From positions 1 to 29,169 of the forward strand of contig CAZRIE010000050.1 in the NCBI GenBank assembly GCA_964600075.1: a DNA stretch of 29,169 nt. The letters are read 5' to 3'. The translations under genes were made by a program, and so were the position numbers. The first letter of the stretch is position 1. Every line of letters starts with the position of its first letter. This document shows, piece by piece, positions 9,514 to 17,412 of this stretch. This stretch comes from CAZRIE01 sp964600075. GTDB taxonomy: Bacteria; Bacteroidota; Bacteroidia; Flavobacteriales; Flavobacteriaceae. Under the pieces are notes generated by a model, which saw only the letters and a program-made list of their open reading frames with translations, was not told where the DNA came from and ran no database searches.

Positions 9514-11316
9514 CTATTCTCGCATAGCATCTAAAACCTGTTCTTCACCTTCCTTGTTCGAAAAGTTAATAGCACATTGAATCAGCGCCAGGTGAGAATA
9601 TGCTTGAGGAAAGTTTCCTAGGAGTCTTTTCGTCTTAAAATCAATATCTTCACTAAATAAACCTAAATGATTACTATAAGTCAATAATTTATCAAAATGC
9701 TTCATTGCTTTTTCTTCCTCTCCAATTTTAAAGAGGCTATTGATGAACCAAAACGTACAGATTGTAAAGGAGGATGAAGGCAATCCGAAATCATCTTCAT
9801 TCTTGTAACGATATAATAATCCGTCGTTACTTAATTCCTTTTCAATGGCTTTTACGGTGCTGACGAATTTTGGCATTTTTGCGTGAATAAATCCGTAAGA
9901 CTCCATGAGGAGTACCGAAGCATCTAAATCTTTCGATCCATATGATTGCGTAAAAGCATTTACTTCATCATTCCATGCATGGTCGTGAATATCCTTTTTG
10001 ATTTCTTGTTCGAGCTGCGTCCATTTTTCAAGTTTTCTTGTTTTTCTGAGGATACGGGCGACTTTAATCGCGCGATCAACAGCTACCCAGCATAATACTT
10101 TTGAAAATGTAAAGTGACGGTCTTCTGCTCTAAATTCCCATATGCCCTTATCTGCTTCCTTCCAGTGATTGGAAACTATCCAAACAATCCCTTTGGTAAT
10201 GCCCCAAAGTTCCTCACCGTTTTCGATATCATTTGAATATTGATGCAATTGCTCGTAAATGACATCCATCAAAATTCCATAAATATCATTTTGCTTTTGT
10301 TTATAAGCGGCATTGCCAACCCGGACTGGCTTTGAACCCTTATAACCACTAAGATGGTCTAGTGTTTTTTCGGTCAATTTCTTTTCACGATTGATTCCGT
10401 ACATGATTTGTAGCTTCTCGTCCTTATCAGGAATCAAATCGACAATAAATTGCAGATACCGTCGAGCCACATTTTTATGCCCTAACTGCCCGATAACTTT
10501 AATTACCATTGAAGCATCACGAATCCAACAGAAACGGTAGTCCCAATTACGCACTTCGCCAATAGTCTCAGGCAAGGAAGTGGTTGCCGCTGCCAGAACA
10601 GCACCTGTCTTATCATAGCTCAAAAGCTTTAAAGTAATGGCGCTACGGCTAATTTGCGCATTATATTTTTTGTAGGTCGGTGTTTTACTGCTCCAATTCA
10701 ACCAATACACTTTGGTACGTTCTAGCTCGGTGTATACTTTACGCGTAGTTGGCTTAAAGATTTTCTCATTGTACCCCAACAAAAAGAAACCATCATCGTT
10801 CAATTCTATTTCCCGCCCTTCGACAACGGCGTTTTTATTGAAAGAAGTATAGAGAAAAAAGGTGTCGAATTTTTCTCCTTTGGTCAGACTTACCACAAAA
10901 TTATTTTTGACAAAAGTTTTGGTCTTTCCTTTTGCATATTCCAACTTAGGGTCGTATTTCACCTTGAACTTGGGCTTCCCAGAAATATATTTAATGAAAC
11001 GGACTACTTCCGGTGGGGAATTATAGCCACCTCCCTCTTTACGGTACCTAGGCATAAAATCACGAATCTCAAAACTATTCTCCCCATCTGAAAAGTGGGT
11101 AATCAACACAGCCGTATGCTTCTTATAACGCTGTTTTATAGTATAATTTTCATCGACAATGATATCGAAGCTACCTCCTATTTCTTCGTCCAATAGTTTT
11201 GCAAATACAGAAGATGAATCAAATTCAGGCAAACAACACCATTCGATGTTTCCTGTTTTCGATATCAAGGCTGCACTCCTACAATTACCTATTATTCCGT
11301 AGTCTAAATTATCCAT
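9514..11316 (-). CDS. Glycoside hydrolase family 15 protein (glucoamylase / trehalase-like)
   Basis: A 600-residue GH15 enzyme with an (alpha/alpha)6 barrel, acting by inversion on alpha-linked glucose. The N-terminus, MDNLDYGIIGNCRSAALIS followed by GNIEWCCLPEFDS, is the beta-sandwich opening typical of bacterial GH15. The barrel shows RNWDYRFCWIRDASM, the catalytic acid region GIWEFRAEDRHF (Glu394), and the catalytic base region GLFSEDID (Glu556) followed by GNFPQAYSHLAL. No signal peptide is present, so it acts in the cytosol. Characterised relatives include glucoamylases, glucodextranases and trehalases such as the mycobacterial GH15 trehalase. Its position back to back with the trehalose synthesis gene favours a trehalase or a linked glucan hydrolase, but specificity is inference. 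Confidence 0.9.
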   Translation of the reverse strand: MDNLDYGIIGNCRSAALISKTGNIEWCCLPEFDSSSVFAKLLDEEIGGSFDIIVDENYTIKQRYKKHTAVLITHFSDGENSFEIRDFMPRYRKEGGGYNSPPEVVRFIKYISGKPKFKVKYDPKLEYAKGKTKTFVKNNFVVSLTKGEKFDTFFLYTSFNKNAVVEGREIELNDDGFFLLGYNEKIFKPTTRKVYTELERTKVYWLNWSSKTPTYKKYNAQISRSAITLKLLSYDKTGAVLAAATTSLPETIGEVRNWDYRFCWIRDASMVIKVIGQLGHKNVARRYLQFIVDLIPDKDEKLQIMYGINREKKLTEKTLDHLSGYKGSKPVRVGNAAYKQKQNDIYGILMDVIYEQLHQYSNDIENGEELWGITKGIVWIVSNHWKEADKGIWEFRAEDRHFTFSKVLCWVAVDRAIKVARILRKTRKLEKWTQLEQEIKKDIHDHAWNDEVNAFTQSYGSKDLDASVLLMESYGFIHAKMPKFVSTVKAIEKELSNDGLLYRYKNEDDFGLPSSSFTICTFWFINSLFKIGEEEKAMKHFDKLLTYSNHLGLFSEDIDFKTKRLLGNFPQAYSHLALIQCAINFSNKEGEEQVLDAMRE

Positions 11317-11372
11317 TCAATATTATTTCTTATTCATTAAGGCATACAATTGCTATTGCCCTTCTTTTTGCC

Positions 11373-11402
11373 GAAATTTAGAGAAATAAAGTTCAAATCA
11401 AA
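11373..11402 (-). promoter_or_regulatory. Candidate promoter of the GH15 gene in the divergent intergenic region
   Basis: On the minus strand a TTTG (11399-11402) is followed after 18 bases by TAAATTTC (11373-11380), a 7-of-8 match to the Bacteroidota -7 box TAnnTTTG. This would give a leader of about 50 bases before the GH15 start. It overlaps the likely upstream region of the divergent otsAB gene. Confidence 0.3.
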
Positions 11403-11418
11403 GCAAAATCTCCTATTT

Positions 11419-13626
11419 ATGGGTAAAACTATCATAATCTCAAATAGACTCCCTGTTCAGTTACAAATTAGCAATGGCGAAATTACGGCCGTACCCAGTG
11501 TCGGTGGTTTGGCAACGGGAATGAAGTCTGTACATACCGGAGGCGATAGTCTATGGATTGGCTGGAGTGGACTGACCGATGAAGAGATTCCCGAAGAATT
11601 GGCCCCAAAAATCGATGAGGCCCTAGCAAAGCATGGCTCATCAAAAGTTAATTTGAATTCTAACGAAGTTGATGGATTTTATTATGGCTTTAGTAACCGT
11701 ACCATCTGGCCGTTGTTTCATTATTTTTTGGAGTACTCGGAATTTGAACTCGACAGTTGGGATACCTATAAAAAAGTGAACCAGAAATTTGCAGATGCGA
11801 TTTTGGAAAAAGCGGGTGAAGACGATATCGTCTGGGTTCACGACTATCAGCTAATGTTAGTTCCTCAGATGGTGCGTAAAGAACGGCCAAATATATCAAT
11901 AGGATTCTTTTTGCACATACCATTTCCCTCTTATGAAATATTCCGCACCCTACCTTGGCGCGAAGAAGTGCTAAGGGGTTTATTAGGATCTGATTTGATT
12001 GGGTTTCACACTTATGACTATGAACGGCATTTTTTAAGTTCGGTAAGAAGGTTATTGGGCCTTGAAGTAAGTTTCAATGATATTTATTTGGAAGATAGGG
12101 TCATCAAAGTAGATTCTTTCCCCATGGGCATCGATTACAAAAAATTCAGTGATGCGGCAAAAGAGCATTCCGAGAAGAGTAAAAAACAACAATCTGAATT
12201 ACAACAACGACTCGACACCCATAAAAAAGCAGATCCCGAAGCAAAATTTTTCTTATCCATCGACCGACTGGATTACAGCAAAGGAATTGCAAAACGTCTC
12301 TATGCTTTCGAATATTTTCTGAATAAATATCCCCAGTATAAAGAAAAGGTGCGATTGATTGTTTTGGCCGTTCCATCGCGATCGAACGTGCCACAATATC
12401 AATTGTTAAAGAAAGAAATCGATGAACTCGTGGGCCGTATCAATGGTGAGTTCTCTACCGTCAGCTGGACACCCATCTGGTATTTCTATCGATCTATGCC
12501 CTTTGAAAATCTCATCGACCTCTATACTTCAAGTGATATTGCTTGGCTAACTCCCTTACGCGATGGAATGAACTTGGTAGCAAAGGAATATATTGCGACC
12601 CGAACCGATAAAACGGGGGTGTTGATCTTAAGTGAAATGGCAGGGTCGGCCAACGAAATGAACGAATCTTTATTGATCAACCCCAACAACTTCGAGCAAA
12701 TAGCCGATGCGTTAAAAGAGGCCATTACCATGCCTAAAGCAGAACAACAACGCCGTAATACAATCTTGCAGAAGAGGTTGGAGCGTTATAATGTGGAAAA
12801 ATGGGCCAACGATTTTATGAATTCGCTCTTAGATCAAAAAGAAAAAGATTTTACATATGTGTCTCGGCGTTTGTCCGTTGATTTGATGAATACGATTACG
12901 AAAGATTTTAAGTCTTCGAAAAAACGGTTATTGTTTATAGATTACGACGGCACCTTGGCCGGGTTTCATAAAGACCCACAAAAGGCGAGTCCCGATGAAG
13001 AACTTTACGATCTTCTAGACCGGATTAAGGCCCTGGAAAATACGGATATGTACTTGATTAGTGGTCGCGATAAAGAGACCTTTAGCAAATGGTTCCTTCC
13101 AAAAAAATATAATATGATCGCGGAGCACGGAGTATGGATATCAAAGGATGGAGAGGAGTTCCGGATGTTGGAGAACGTAAAAAAGGATTGGATGGAAAAG
13201 ATACAACCTGTGCTTGAATCGTTTGTAGATCGTACCCCAGGAAGTTTTGTCGAAGAAAAAAACTATTCATTGGCCTGGCATTACCGAAACACCGATCCTG
13301 ATTTCGGACAAAAACGTGCTTCTGAACTTAGTACTGTGCTCACCAGCCTTATTGGCACAGATGACCTTAGCGTTCTGAACGGTAATAAGGTTATGGAAAT
13401 CAAAAGCAGTAATGTAAACAAAGGCAGGGCCGCGATGCGGGTTTACGCCGAGGCTGAATATGATTTTGTATTCGCTATCGGCGATGACTGGACAGATGAA
13501 TTCATGTTTCAAGAACTGCCTGAAACCGCCGTTACCGTTAAAGTTGGGCGGCAAAAAACACAGGCACGGTACTATATAGACAGTATTAAAAATGTGCGTA
13601 ATTTGCTAAATCGTTTTACCAAATAA
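11419..13626 (+). CDS. otsAB: Bifunctional trehalose-6-phosphate synthase / trehalose-phosphatase
   Basis: A fusion of OtsA (UDP-glucose + glucose-6-phosphate to trehalose-6-phosphate) and OtsB (dephosphorylation to trehalose), 735 residues. The GT20 domain (about residues 1-475) shows SNRLPV, GGLATG, WVHDYQLMLVP, FFLHIPFPSYEIFR, GFHTYDYERHF, DRLDYSKGI and LRDGMNLVAKEY. The HAD phosphatase domain (about 500-735) shows the nucleophile motif DYDGT (Asp508, Asp510), ISGRD, NKGRAAM, and GDDWTDE (Asp689, Asp690). Both active sites look intact. The ATG at 11419 gives MGKTIIISNRLPVQ, the normal OtsA start; the in-frame ATG at 11350 would add 23 residues without a counterpart. The gene is divergent from GH15 across 102 bases. 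Trehalose serves as an osmolyte and stress protectant. Confidence 0.95.
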   Translation: MGKTIIISNRLPVQLQISNGEITAVPSVGGLATGMKSVHTGGDSLWIGWSGLTDEEIPEELAPKIDEALAKHGSSKVNLNSNEVDGFYYGFSNRTIWPLFHYFLEYSEFELDSWDTYKKVNQKFADAILEKAGEDDIVWVHDYQLMLVPQMVRKERPNISIGFFLHIPFPSYEIFRTLPWREEVLRGLLGSDLIGFHTYDYERHFLSSVRRLLGLEVSFNDIYLEDRVIKVDSFPMGIDYKKFSDAAKEHSEKSKKQQSELQQRLDTHKKADPEAKFFLSIDRLDYSKGIAKRLYAFEYFLNKYPQYKEKVRLIVLAVPSRSNVPQYQLLKKEIDELVGRINGEFSTVSWTPIWYFYRSMPFENLIDLYTSSDIAWLTPLRDGMNLVAKEYIATRTDKTGVLILSEMAGSANEMNESLLINPNNFEQIADALKEAITMPKAEQQRRNTILQKRLERYNVEKWANDFMNSLLDQKEKDFTYVSRRLSVDLMNTITKDFKSSKKRLLFIDYDGTLAGFHKDPQKASPDEELYDLLDRIKALENTDMYLISGRDKETFSKWFLPKKYNMIAEHGVWISKDGEEFRMLENVKKDWMEKIQPVLESFVDRTPGSFVEEKNYSLAWHYRNTDPDFGQKRASELSTVLTSLIGTDDLSVLNGNKVMEIKSSNVNKGRAAMRVYAEAEYDFVFAIGDDWTDEFMFQELPETAVTVKVGRQKTQARYYIDSIKNVRNLLNRFTK

Positions 13627-13710
13627 AAAGACCTAGCAAAGCATAATTATTTTCTGAACCTACAAACTTTTTTGCCTTTATCCGCATATCTTACGACGAA
13701 AACAACCTTG

Positions 13711-14892
13711 ATGAAAACTAGCTTCACCACCATATTGTTTCTTCTGACCATAAGTGTTTATGCACAGACAAATACCGAGGTATATCTATTTGATATTAAA
13801 ACAGTAGATAGAAAAACGGAAATTGTAAAGCCGCGCAACATATCGAACAACGAAGGCTATGACAATCAGCCCTCTTTTTACGATGGAAATACAATCTTAT
13901 TCTCATCCACAAGAAACGGCCAAACCGACATCGCCAAGTACGATATCGATTCGGGCAAACGTATATGGGTCACCGATACGCCACAAGGTAGTGAATACTC
14001 ACCTTTAAAGATTCCTGGCAGAAATGCGGCTTCGGCCATTCGTTTGGATTCTACCGGACTCCAGCGGCTGTATGAATACTCCGTTTGGGACGGCAACTAT
14101 ACCGAGCTACTCAAAGACATAAAGGTGGCCTATCATGTATGGTTTAATCCAAATATGGTGATTTCGTCAGTGGCCGAAGATGATCGGCTAGATTTGGTGA
14201 TTTCCAACCTGACAGACGGCACGCATCGCACTATTCAAAAAAACGTGGGGCGGTCGCTGCACAGAATTCCCGACTCCAATTTGATCAGCTTTATCAGCAA
14301 AGAAAATGAAGATTGGGAAATTCGAAGCTTGAACCCAAATACGGGAGATGTCAAAAAAATAACCAAAATGTTCGAAAATATTGATGATATATGCTGGTTG
14401 GGCAAGGATGTCATAATAGCGGCGAACAATAAGATATTAATGGAAATCAACCCCGAAACCAAAAATGAATGGGGCCGTTTTCTTCGCTTGGAAAAAAAAG
14501 GCATTAACAATATTAGTCGCATAGCGGTAAGCCCGAACGGCAAATATCTTTCATTAGTGGTCGAACAGTCAGCGGCAGGTATTGTTCAAAATCAGCTCGA
14601 TGCCTATAATGCCCGTGATATCGATGCGTTTCTACATACATATTCAGACGATGTGCAGGTCTTTAATTTTCCGAACGAACTAAATTACACGGGAAAAGAA
14701 AAAATGCGCGAGAACTACGCCAATTTTTTTAATTCGACTCCCGACCTCAAATGCGAAATAAAAAACCGAATCGTTATCGGCAATAAGGTTATCGATAAAG
14801 AGAAAGTAACTGCAAACGGTGCCACTTTCAACGCCGTTGCTATTTATGAGGTAAAAAACGGTAAAATCGCCAAGGTCACCTTTATTCGATAG
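13711..14892 (+). CDS. Secreted TolB-like beta-propeller fused to a C-terminal SnoaL-like (NTF2 fold) domain
   Basis: A 393-residue exported protein. The ATG at 13711 opens a signal peptide, MKTSFTTILFLLTISVYAQ, cleaved after SVYA; an in-frame ATG 39 bases upstream would bury that signal. Residues 25-285 contain TolB/WD40-like propeller repeats, such as NQPSFYDGNTILFSSTRNGQ, DIAKYDIDSGK, WEIRSLNPNTGDVKKIT and SPNGKYLSLVV. From about residue 288, QNQLDAYNARDIDAFLHTYS, VQVFNFPNEL and VAIYEVKNGKIAKVTFIR form a SnoaL-like domain, a fold used by isomerases and by ligand-binding proteins. The propeller runs into SnoaL without a clear linker. It is the first gene of a tight run, five bases before the MFS gene. 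The function is unknown; I would not call it an enzyme. Confidence 0.75.
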   Translation: MKTSFTTILFLLTISVYAQTNTEVYLFDIKTVDRKTEIVKPRNISNNEGYDNQPSFYDGNTILFSSTRNGQTDIAKYDIDSGKRIWVTDTPQGSEYSPLKIPGRNAASAIRLDSTGLQRLYEYSVWDGNYTELLKDIKVAYHVWFNPNMVISSVAEDDRLDLVISNLTDGTHRTIQKNVGRSLHRIPDSNLISFISKENEDWEIRSLNPNTGDVKKITKMFENIDDICWLGKDVIIAANNKILMEINPETKNEWGRFLRLEKKGINNISRIAVSPNGKYLSLVVEQSAAGIVQNQLDAYNARDIDAFLHTYSDDVQVFNFPNELNYTGKEKMRENYANFFNSTPDLKCEIKNRIVIGNKVIDKEKVTANGATFNAVAIYEVKNGKIAKVTFIR

Positions 14893-14897
14893 TCAAA

Positions 14898-16061
14898 TTG
14901 GAGCCACGCCAACATATTCTACCCGTCATCATCTTATCGCAATTTGCCTGTACATCGGTTTGGTTCGCGGGCAATTCCGTTGTTGATGAACTAGCGGTCA
15001 AAACGGGTTTTGGAACGGAGCTCATCGGTTATATTCTTTCATCGGTGCAGCTTGGATTCATAGTAGGCACATTGACTTTTGCCCTTTTAATGATCGTCGA
15101 TCGCTTTTCACCATCAAAAGTATTTTTGGTCTGCGCTCTTTTGGCCGCCTCATGCAACATGGTACTATTGACCGATAACATTTCAAAAAGCGGTTTGTTG
15201 ACCGCCCGGTTCGGTACTGGCTTTTTCTTGGCGGGAATCTATCCGGTAGGAATGAAAATTGCTGCCGATTACTATGAAAGAGGACTCGGAAAAGCGTTAG
15301 GCTATCTTGTAGGTGCACTTGTGTTCGGCAAGGCATTTCCTTATTTGATAAAAAGTCTTGAATTCGGCAATGACTTTGAATCCGTCATCAAGACGACATC
15401 AGTACTTGCAGCAATGGGTGGTTTACTCCTGTGGTCTTTGATACCCAACGGACCTTATAGAAAACCTAGTAAAAAATTACGGTTGCGGGCAGGCCACGAA
15501 TTGTTCAAAATTCCAAGTTTCAGAAAGGCAGCTTTTGGCTATTTCGGCCACATGTGGGAACTTTACGCTTTTTGGGGCTTTGTACCTTTCGCAATACATA
15601 CGTTCAATAGTTACGGTAGTCACGAGCTCTTCGTTCCGCTATGGGCATCTATTATTATTGTGGTTGGTGGTGTTTCCTGTATTTTGGGAGGCCACCTTTC
15701 CCTTCGTCACGGCAGTAAAAATGTGGCGGTGGTTTCGTTAGTCATATCGGGCACATTTTGCTTGATTTCCCCTGTGCTATTTTCATTTTCCCCAAACATT
15801 TTTCTTACGGCATTTGTTTTGTGGGGTATGGCCGTAACAGCAGATTCACCACAGTTTTCGAGTATGGTCGCTTCGGTCGTTCCCACGGAACTAAAAGGAA
15901 CCGCACTGACCCTTGTAAACTGCATCGGGTTCGCAATCAGTATTCTGAGCATTCAATTACTTTCGTTTTTGACCGATATACTAAATTCGACCTATCTTTT
16001 TGTTATATTGGCTATCGGGCCGATAATGGGCCTTTTAAGCCTTCGAACTAAGAAAAAATGA
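14898..16061 (+). CDS. Major facilitator superfamily transporter
   Basis: A 387-residue membrane protein with about twelve hydrophobic segments, including PVIILSQFACTSVWFAG (first), a second helix around LGFIVGTLTFALLMIV, a basic cytoplasmic loop DRFSPSKV, and RFGTGFFLAGIYPVGMKIAA in helix 4-5. The last helices are FAISILSIQLLSFLTDIL and YLFVILAIGPIMGLL. Length and helix pattern fit the MFS. The substrate is not recognisable. The start is a TTG at 14898, only five bases after the previous stop; no ATG exists before the first membrane helix, so TTG is needed. The stop is ten bases before the M28 gene, making this the middle of an operon with secreted proteins. Confidence 0.85.
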   Translation: MEPRQHILPVIILSQFACTSVWFAGNSVVDELAVKTGFGTELIGYILSSVQLGFIVGTLTFALLMIVDRFSPSKVFLVCALLAASCNMVLLTDNISKSGLLTARFGTGFFLAGIYPVGMKIAADYYERGLGKALGYLVGALVFGKAFPYLIKSLEFGNDFESVIKTTSVLAAMGGLLLWSLIPNGPYRKPSKKLRLRAGHELFKIPSFRKAAFGYFGHMWELYAFWGFVPFAIHTFNSYGSHELFVPLWASIIIVVGGVSCILGGHLSLRHGSKNVAVVSLVISGTFCLISPVLFSFSPNIFLTAFVLWGMAVTADSPQFSSMVASVVPTELKGTALTLVNCIGFAISILSIQLLSFLTDILNSTYLFVILAIGPIMGLLSLRTKKK

Positions 16062-16071
16062 CTGCCCAAGA

Positions 16072-17312
16072 ATGAATAAATTGTTTTTTAGTTTAGTATT
16101 CTTAAGTTTTATGGCTGCCTTTTCACAGACCGATAGGCGTATCTATGAGATTATAGAGGCTATCTCTGCAGAACGTATCGAAGCCGACATTACCAAACTA
16201 GCTAATTTTGGAACGCGACATACCTTAAGCGATACTGTTTCTCAGACTCGCGGTATCGGTGCTGCAGGACGTTGGATAAAAACGGAATTCGAAAAAACCT
16301 CAAAAACTTGTAACGGTTGTTTGGAGGTTTCTTATCAAAAAGACCTCATCAAAAAAGGGGATAACGACCGAATTACAAAGGATGTTTGGGTGGTCAATGT
16401 AGTTGCGGTAAAGCGCGGAACAAAATACCCGAACCGCTATATCATTATGAGTGGGGATATCGATTCTAGGGTCAGTGACCCTAATAATTTTTCTTCAGAT
16501 TCTCCTGGTGCCAATGATAATGCAAGTGGGATGGCAGGCACTTTGGAAGCTGCAAGAGCACTTTCAAGATATGATTTTGAGAACAGTATTATTTTTGTTG
16601 GACTTTCAGGTGAAGAACAAGGCCTTTACGGCGGCAAAGGACTGGCCGCCCACGCTAAGGAAAACGATTGGGAAATTATCGGTATTCTCAACAACGATAT
16701 GATCGGTAACATCAAAGGCGTTGATGGAATCATCAGCAATGTCGATTTCAGGATATTTTCCGAACCTGTGCCCCCTACCGAAACGGAAAGGGAGCGTAAA
16801 GCGAGGCGGTTTTACGGCGGTGAGGTCGATGGTATTTCTCGACAATTGGCACGTTATGTGCATAAAACCACTAAGACTTATATGCCCGAAATGAACCCGA
16901 TGCTTATTTACCGACTAGACCGTTTTGGTCGCGGAGGACACCACCGCCCATTCAATGATGAAGGTTTTGCGGGCATCCGCATTATGGAGGCTCATGAGAA
17001 TTACACACAACAACATCAGGACATCAGAACCGAAAACGGGATTAAATACGGAGACAAATTAGAGCACGTCAATTTTGATTACGCTAAAAAACTGACCGCA
17101 GTAAACGCCATTAATTTGGCTTCGCTGGCATGGGCTCCGCCTTCACCGGCGGCAGTTAATATTGGTGGAATCGTAGAAGCTTCCGCAAAATTGCAATGGA
17201 GCTCTGTAGCGGGTGCAAGTGGTTATAAAATTTATTGGAGGGATACAACTTCGCCTACTTGGGATTATAGTCGTTATATAAACGATGCGACCCAATACAC
17301 CTTAGAAGGCGT
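16072..17312 (+). CDS. Secreted M28-family metallopeptidase with fibronectin-III-like tail, 3' end lost in a gap
   Basis: The visible 413 residues start with a signal peptide, MNKLFFSLVFLSFMAAFSQ. The M28 zinc-peptidase core follows: SGDIDSRVSD (129-131), SPGANDNASGM (Asp149), GLSGEEQGLYGG (Glu181/Glu182), LNNDMIGN (Asp209) and HENYTQQHQDIR (His315). The first ligand, normally His in a GHxDS motif, is Asp129 here. From about residue 355 a fibronectin-III-like segment begins (AAVNIGGIVEASAKLQWSS, GYKIYWRDTTSPTWD) and is cut by the gap. M28 enzymes are aminopeptidases or carboxypeptidases; whether this one binds two metals with the altered ligand is open. It lies ten bases after the MFS gene and immediately before an M1 aminopeptidase, suggesting extracellular peptide use. 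Confidence 0.85.
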
Positions 17313-17412
17313 NNNNNNNNNNNNNNNNNNNNNNNNNNNNNNNNNNNNNNNNNNNNNNNNNNNNNNNNNNNNNNNNNNNNNNNNNNNNNNNNNNNNNNNN
17401 NNNNNNNNNNNN
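17313..17412. other. Assembly gap of exactly 100 N between the M28 and M1 peptidase genes
   Basis: One hundred N. By chance the frame stays open across it, giving a false 953-residue M28-M1 fusion. The left side is in the middle of a fibronectin-III-like domain and the right side begins about 40 residues into an M1 protein. The missing DNA should hold the end of one gene, a stop codon, and the start and signal peptide of the next. Confidence 0.95.

Noticed and set aside
11350..11418. Upstream in-frame ATG of otsAB
   Set aside because: It adds 23 residues ahead of the conserved MGKTIIISNRLPV opening and lies within the promoter region.
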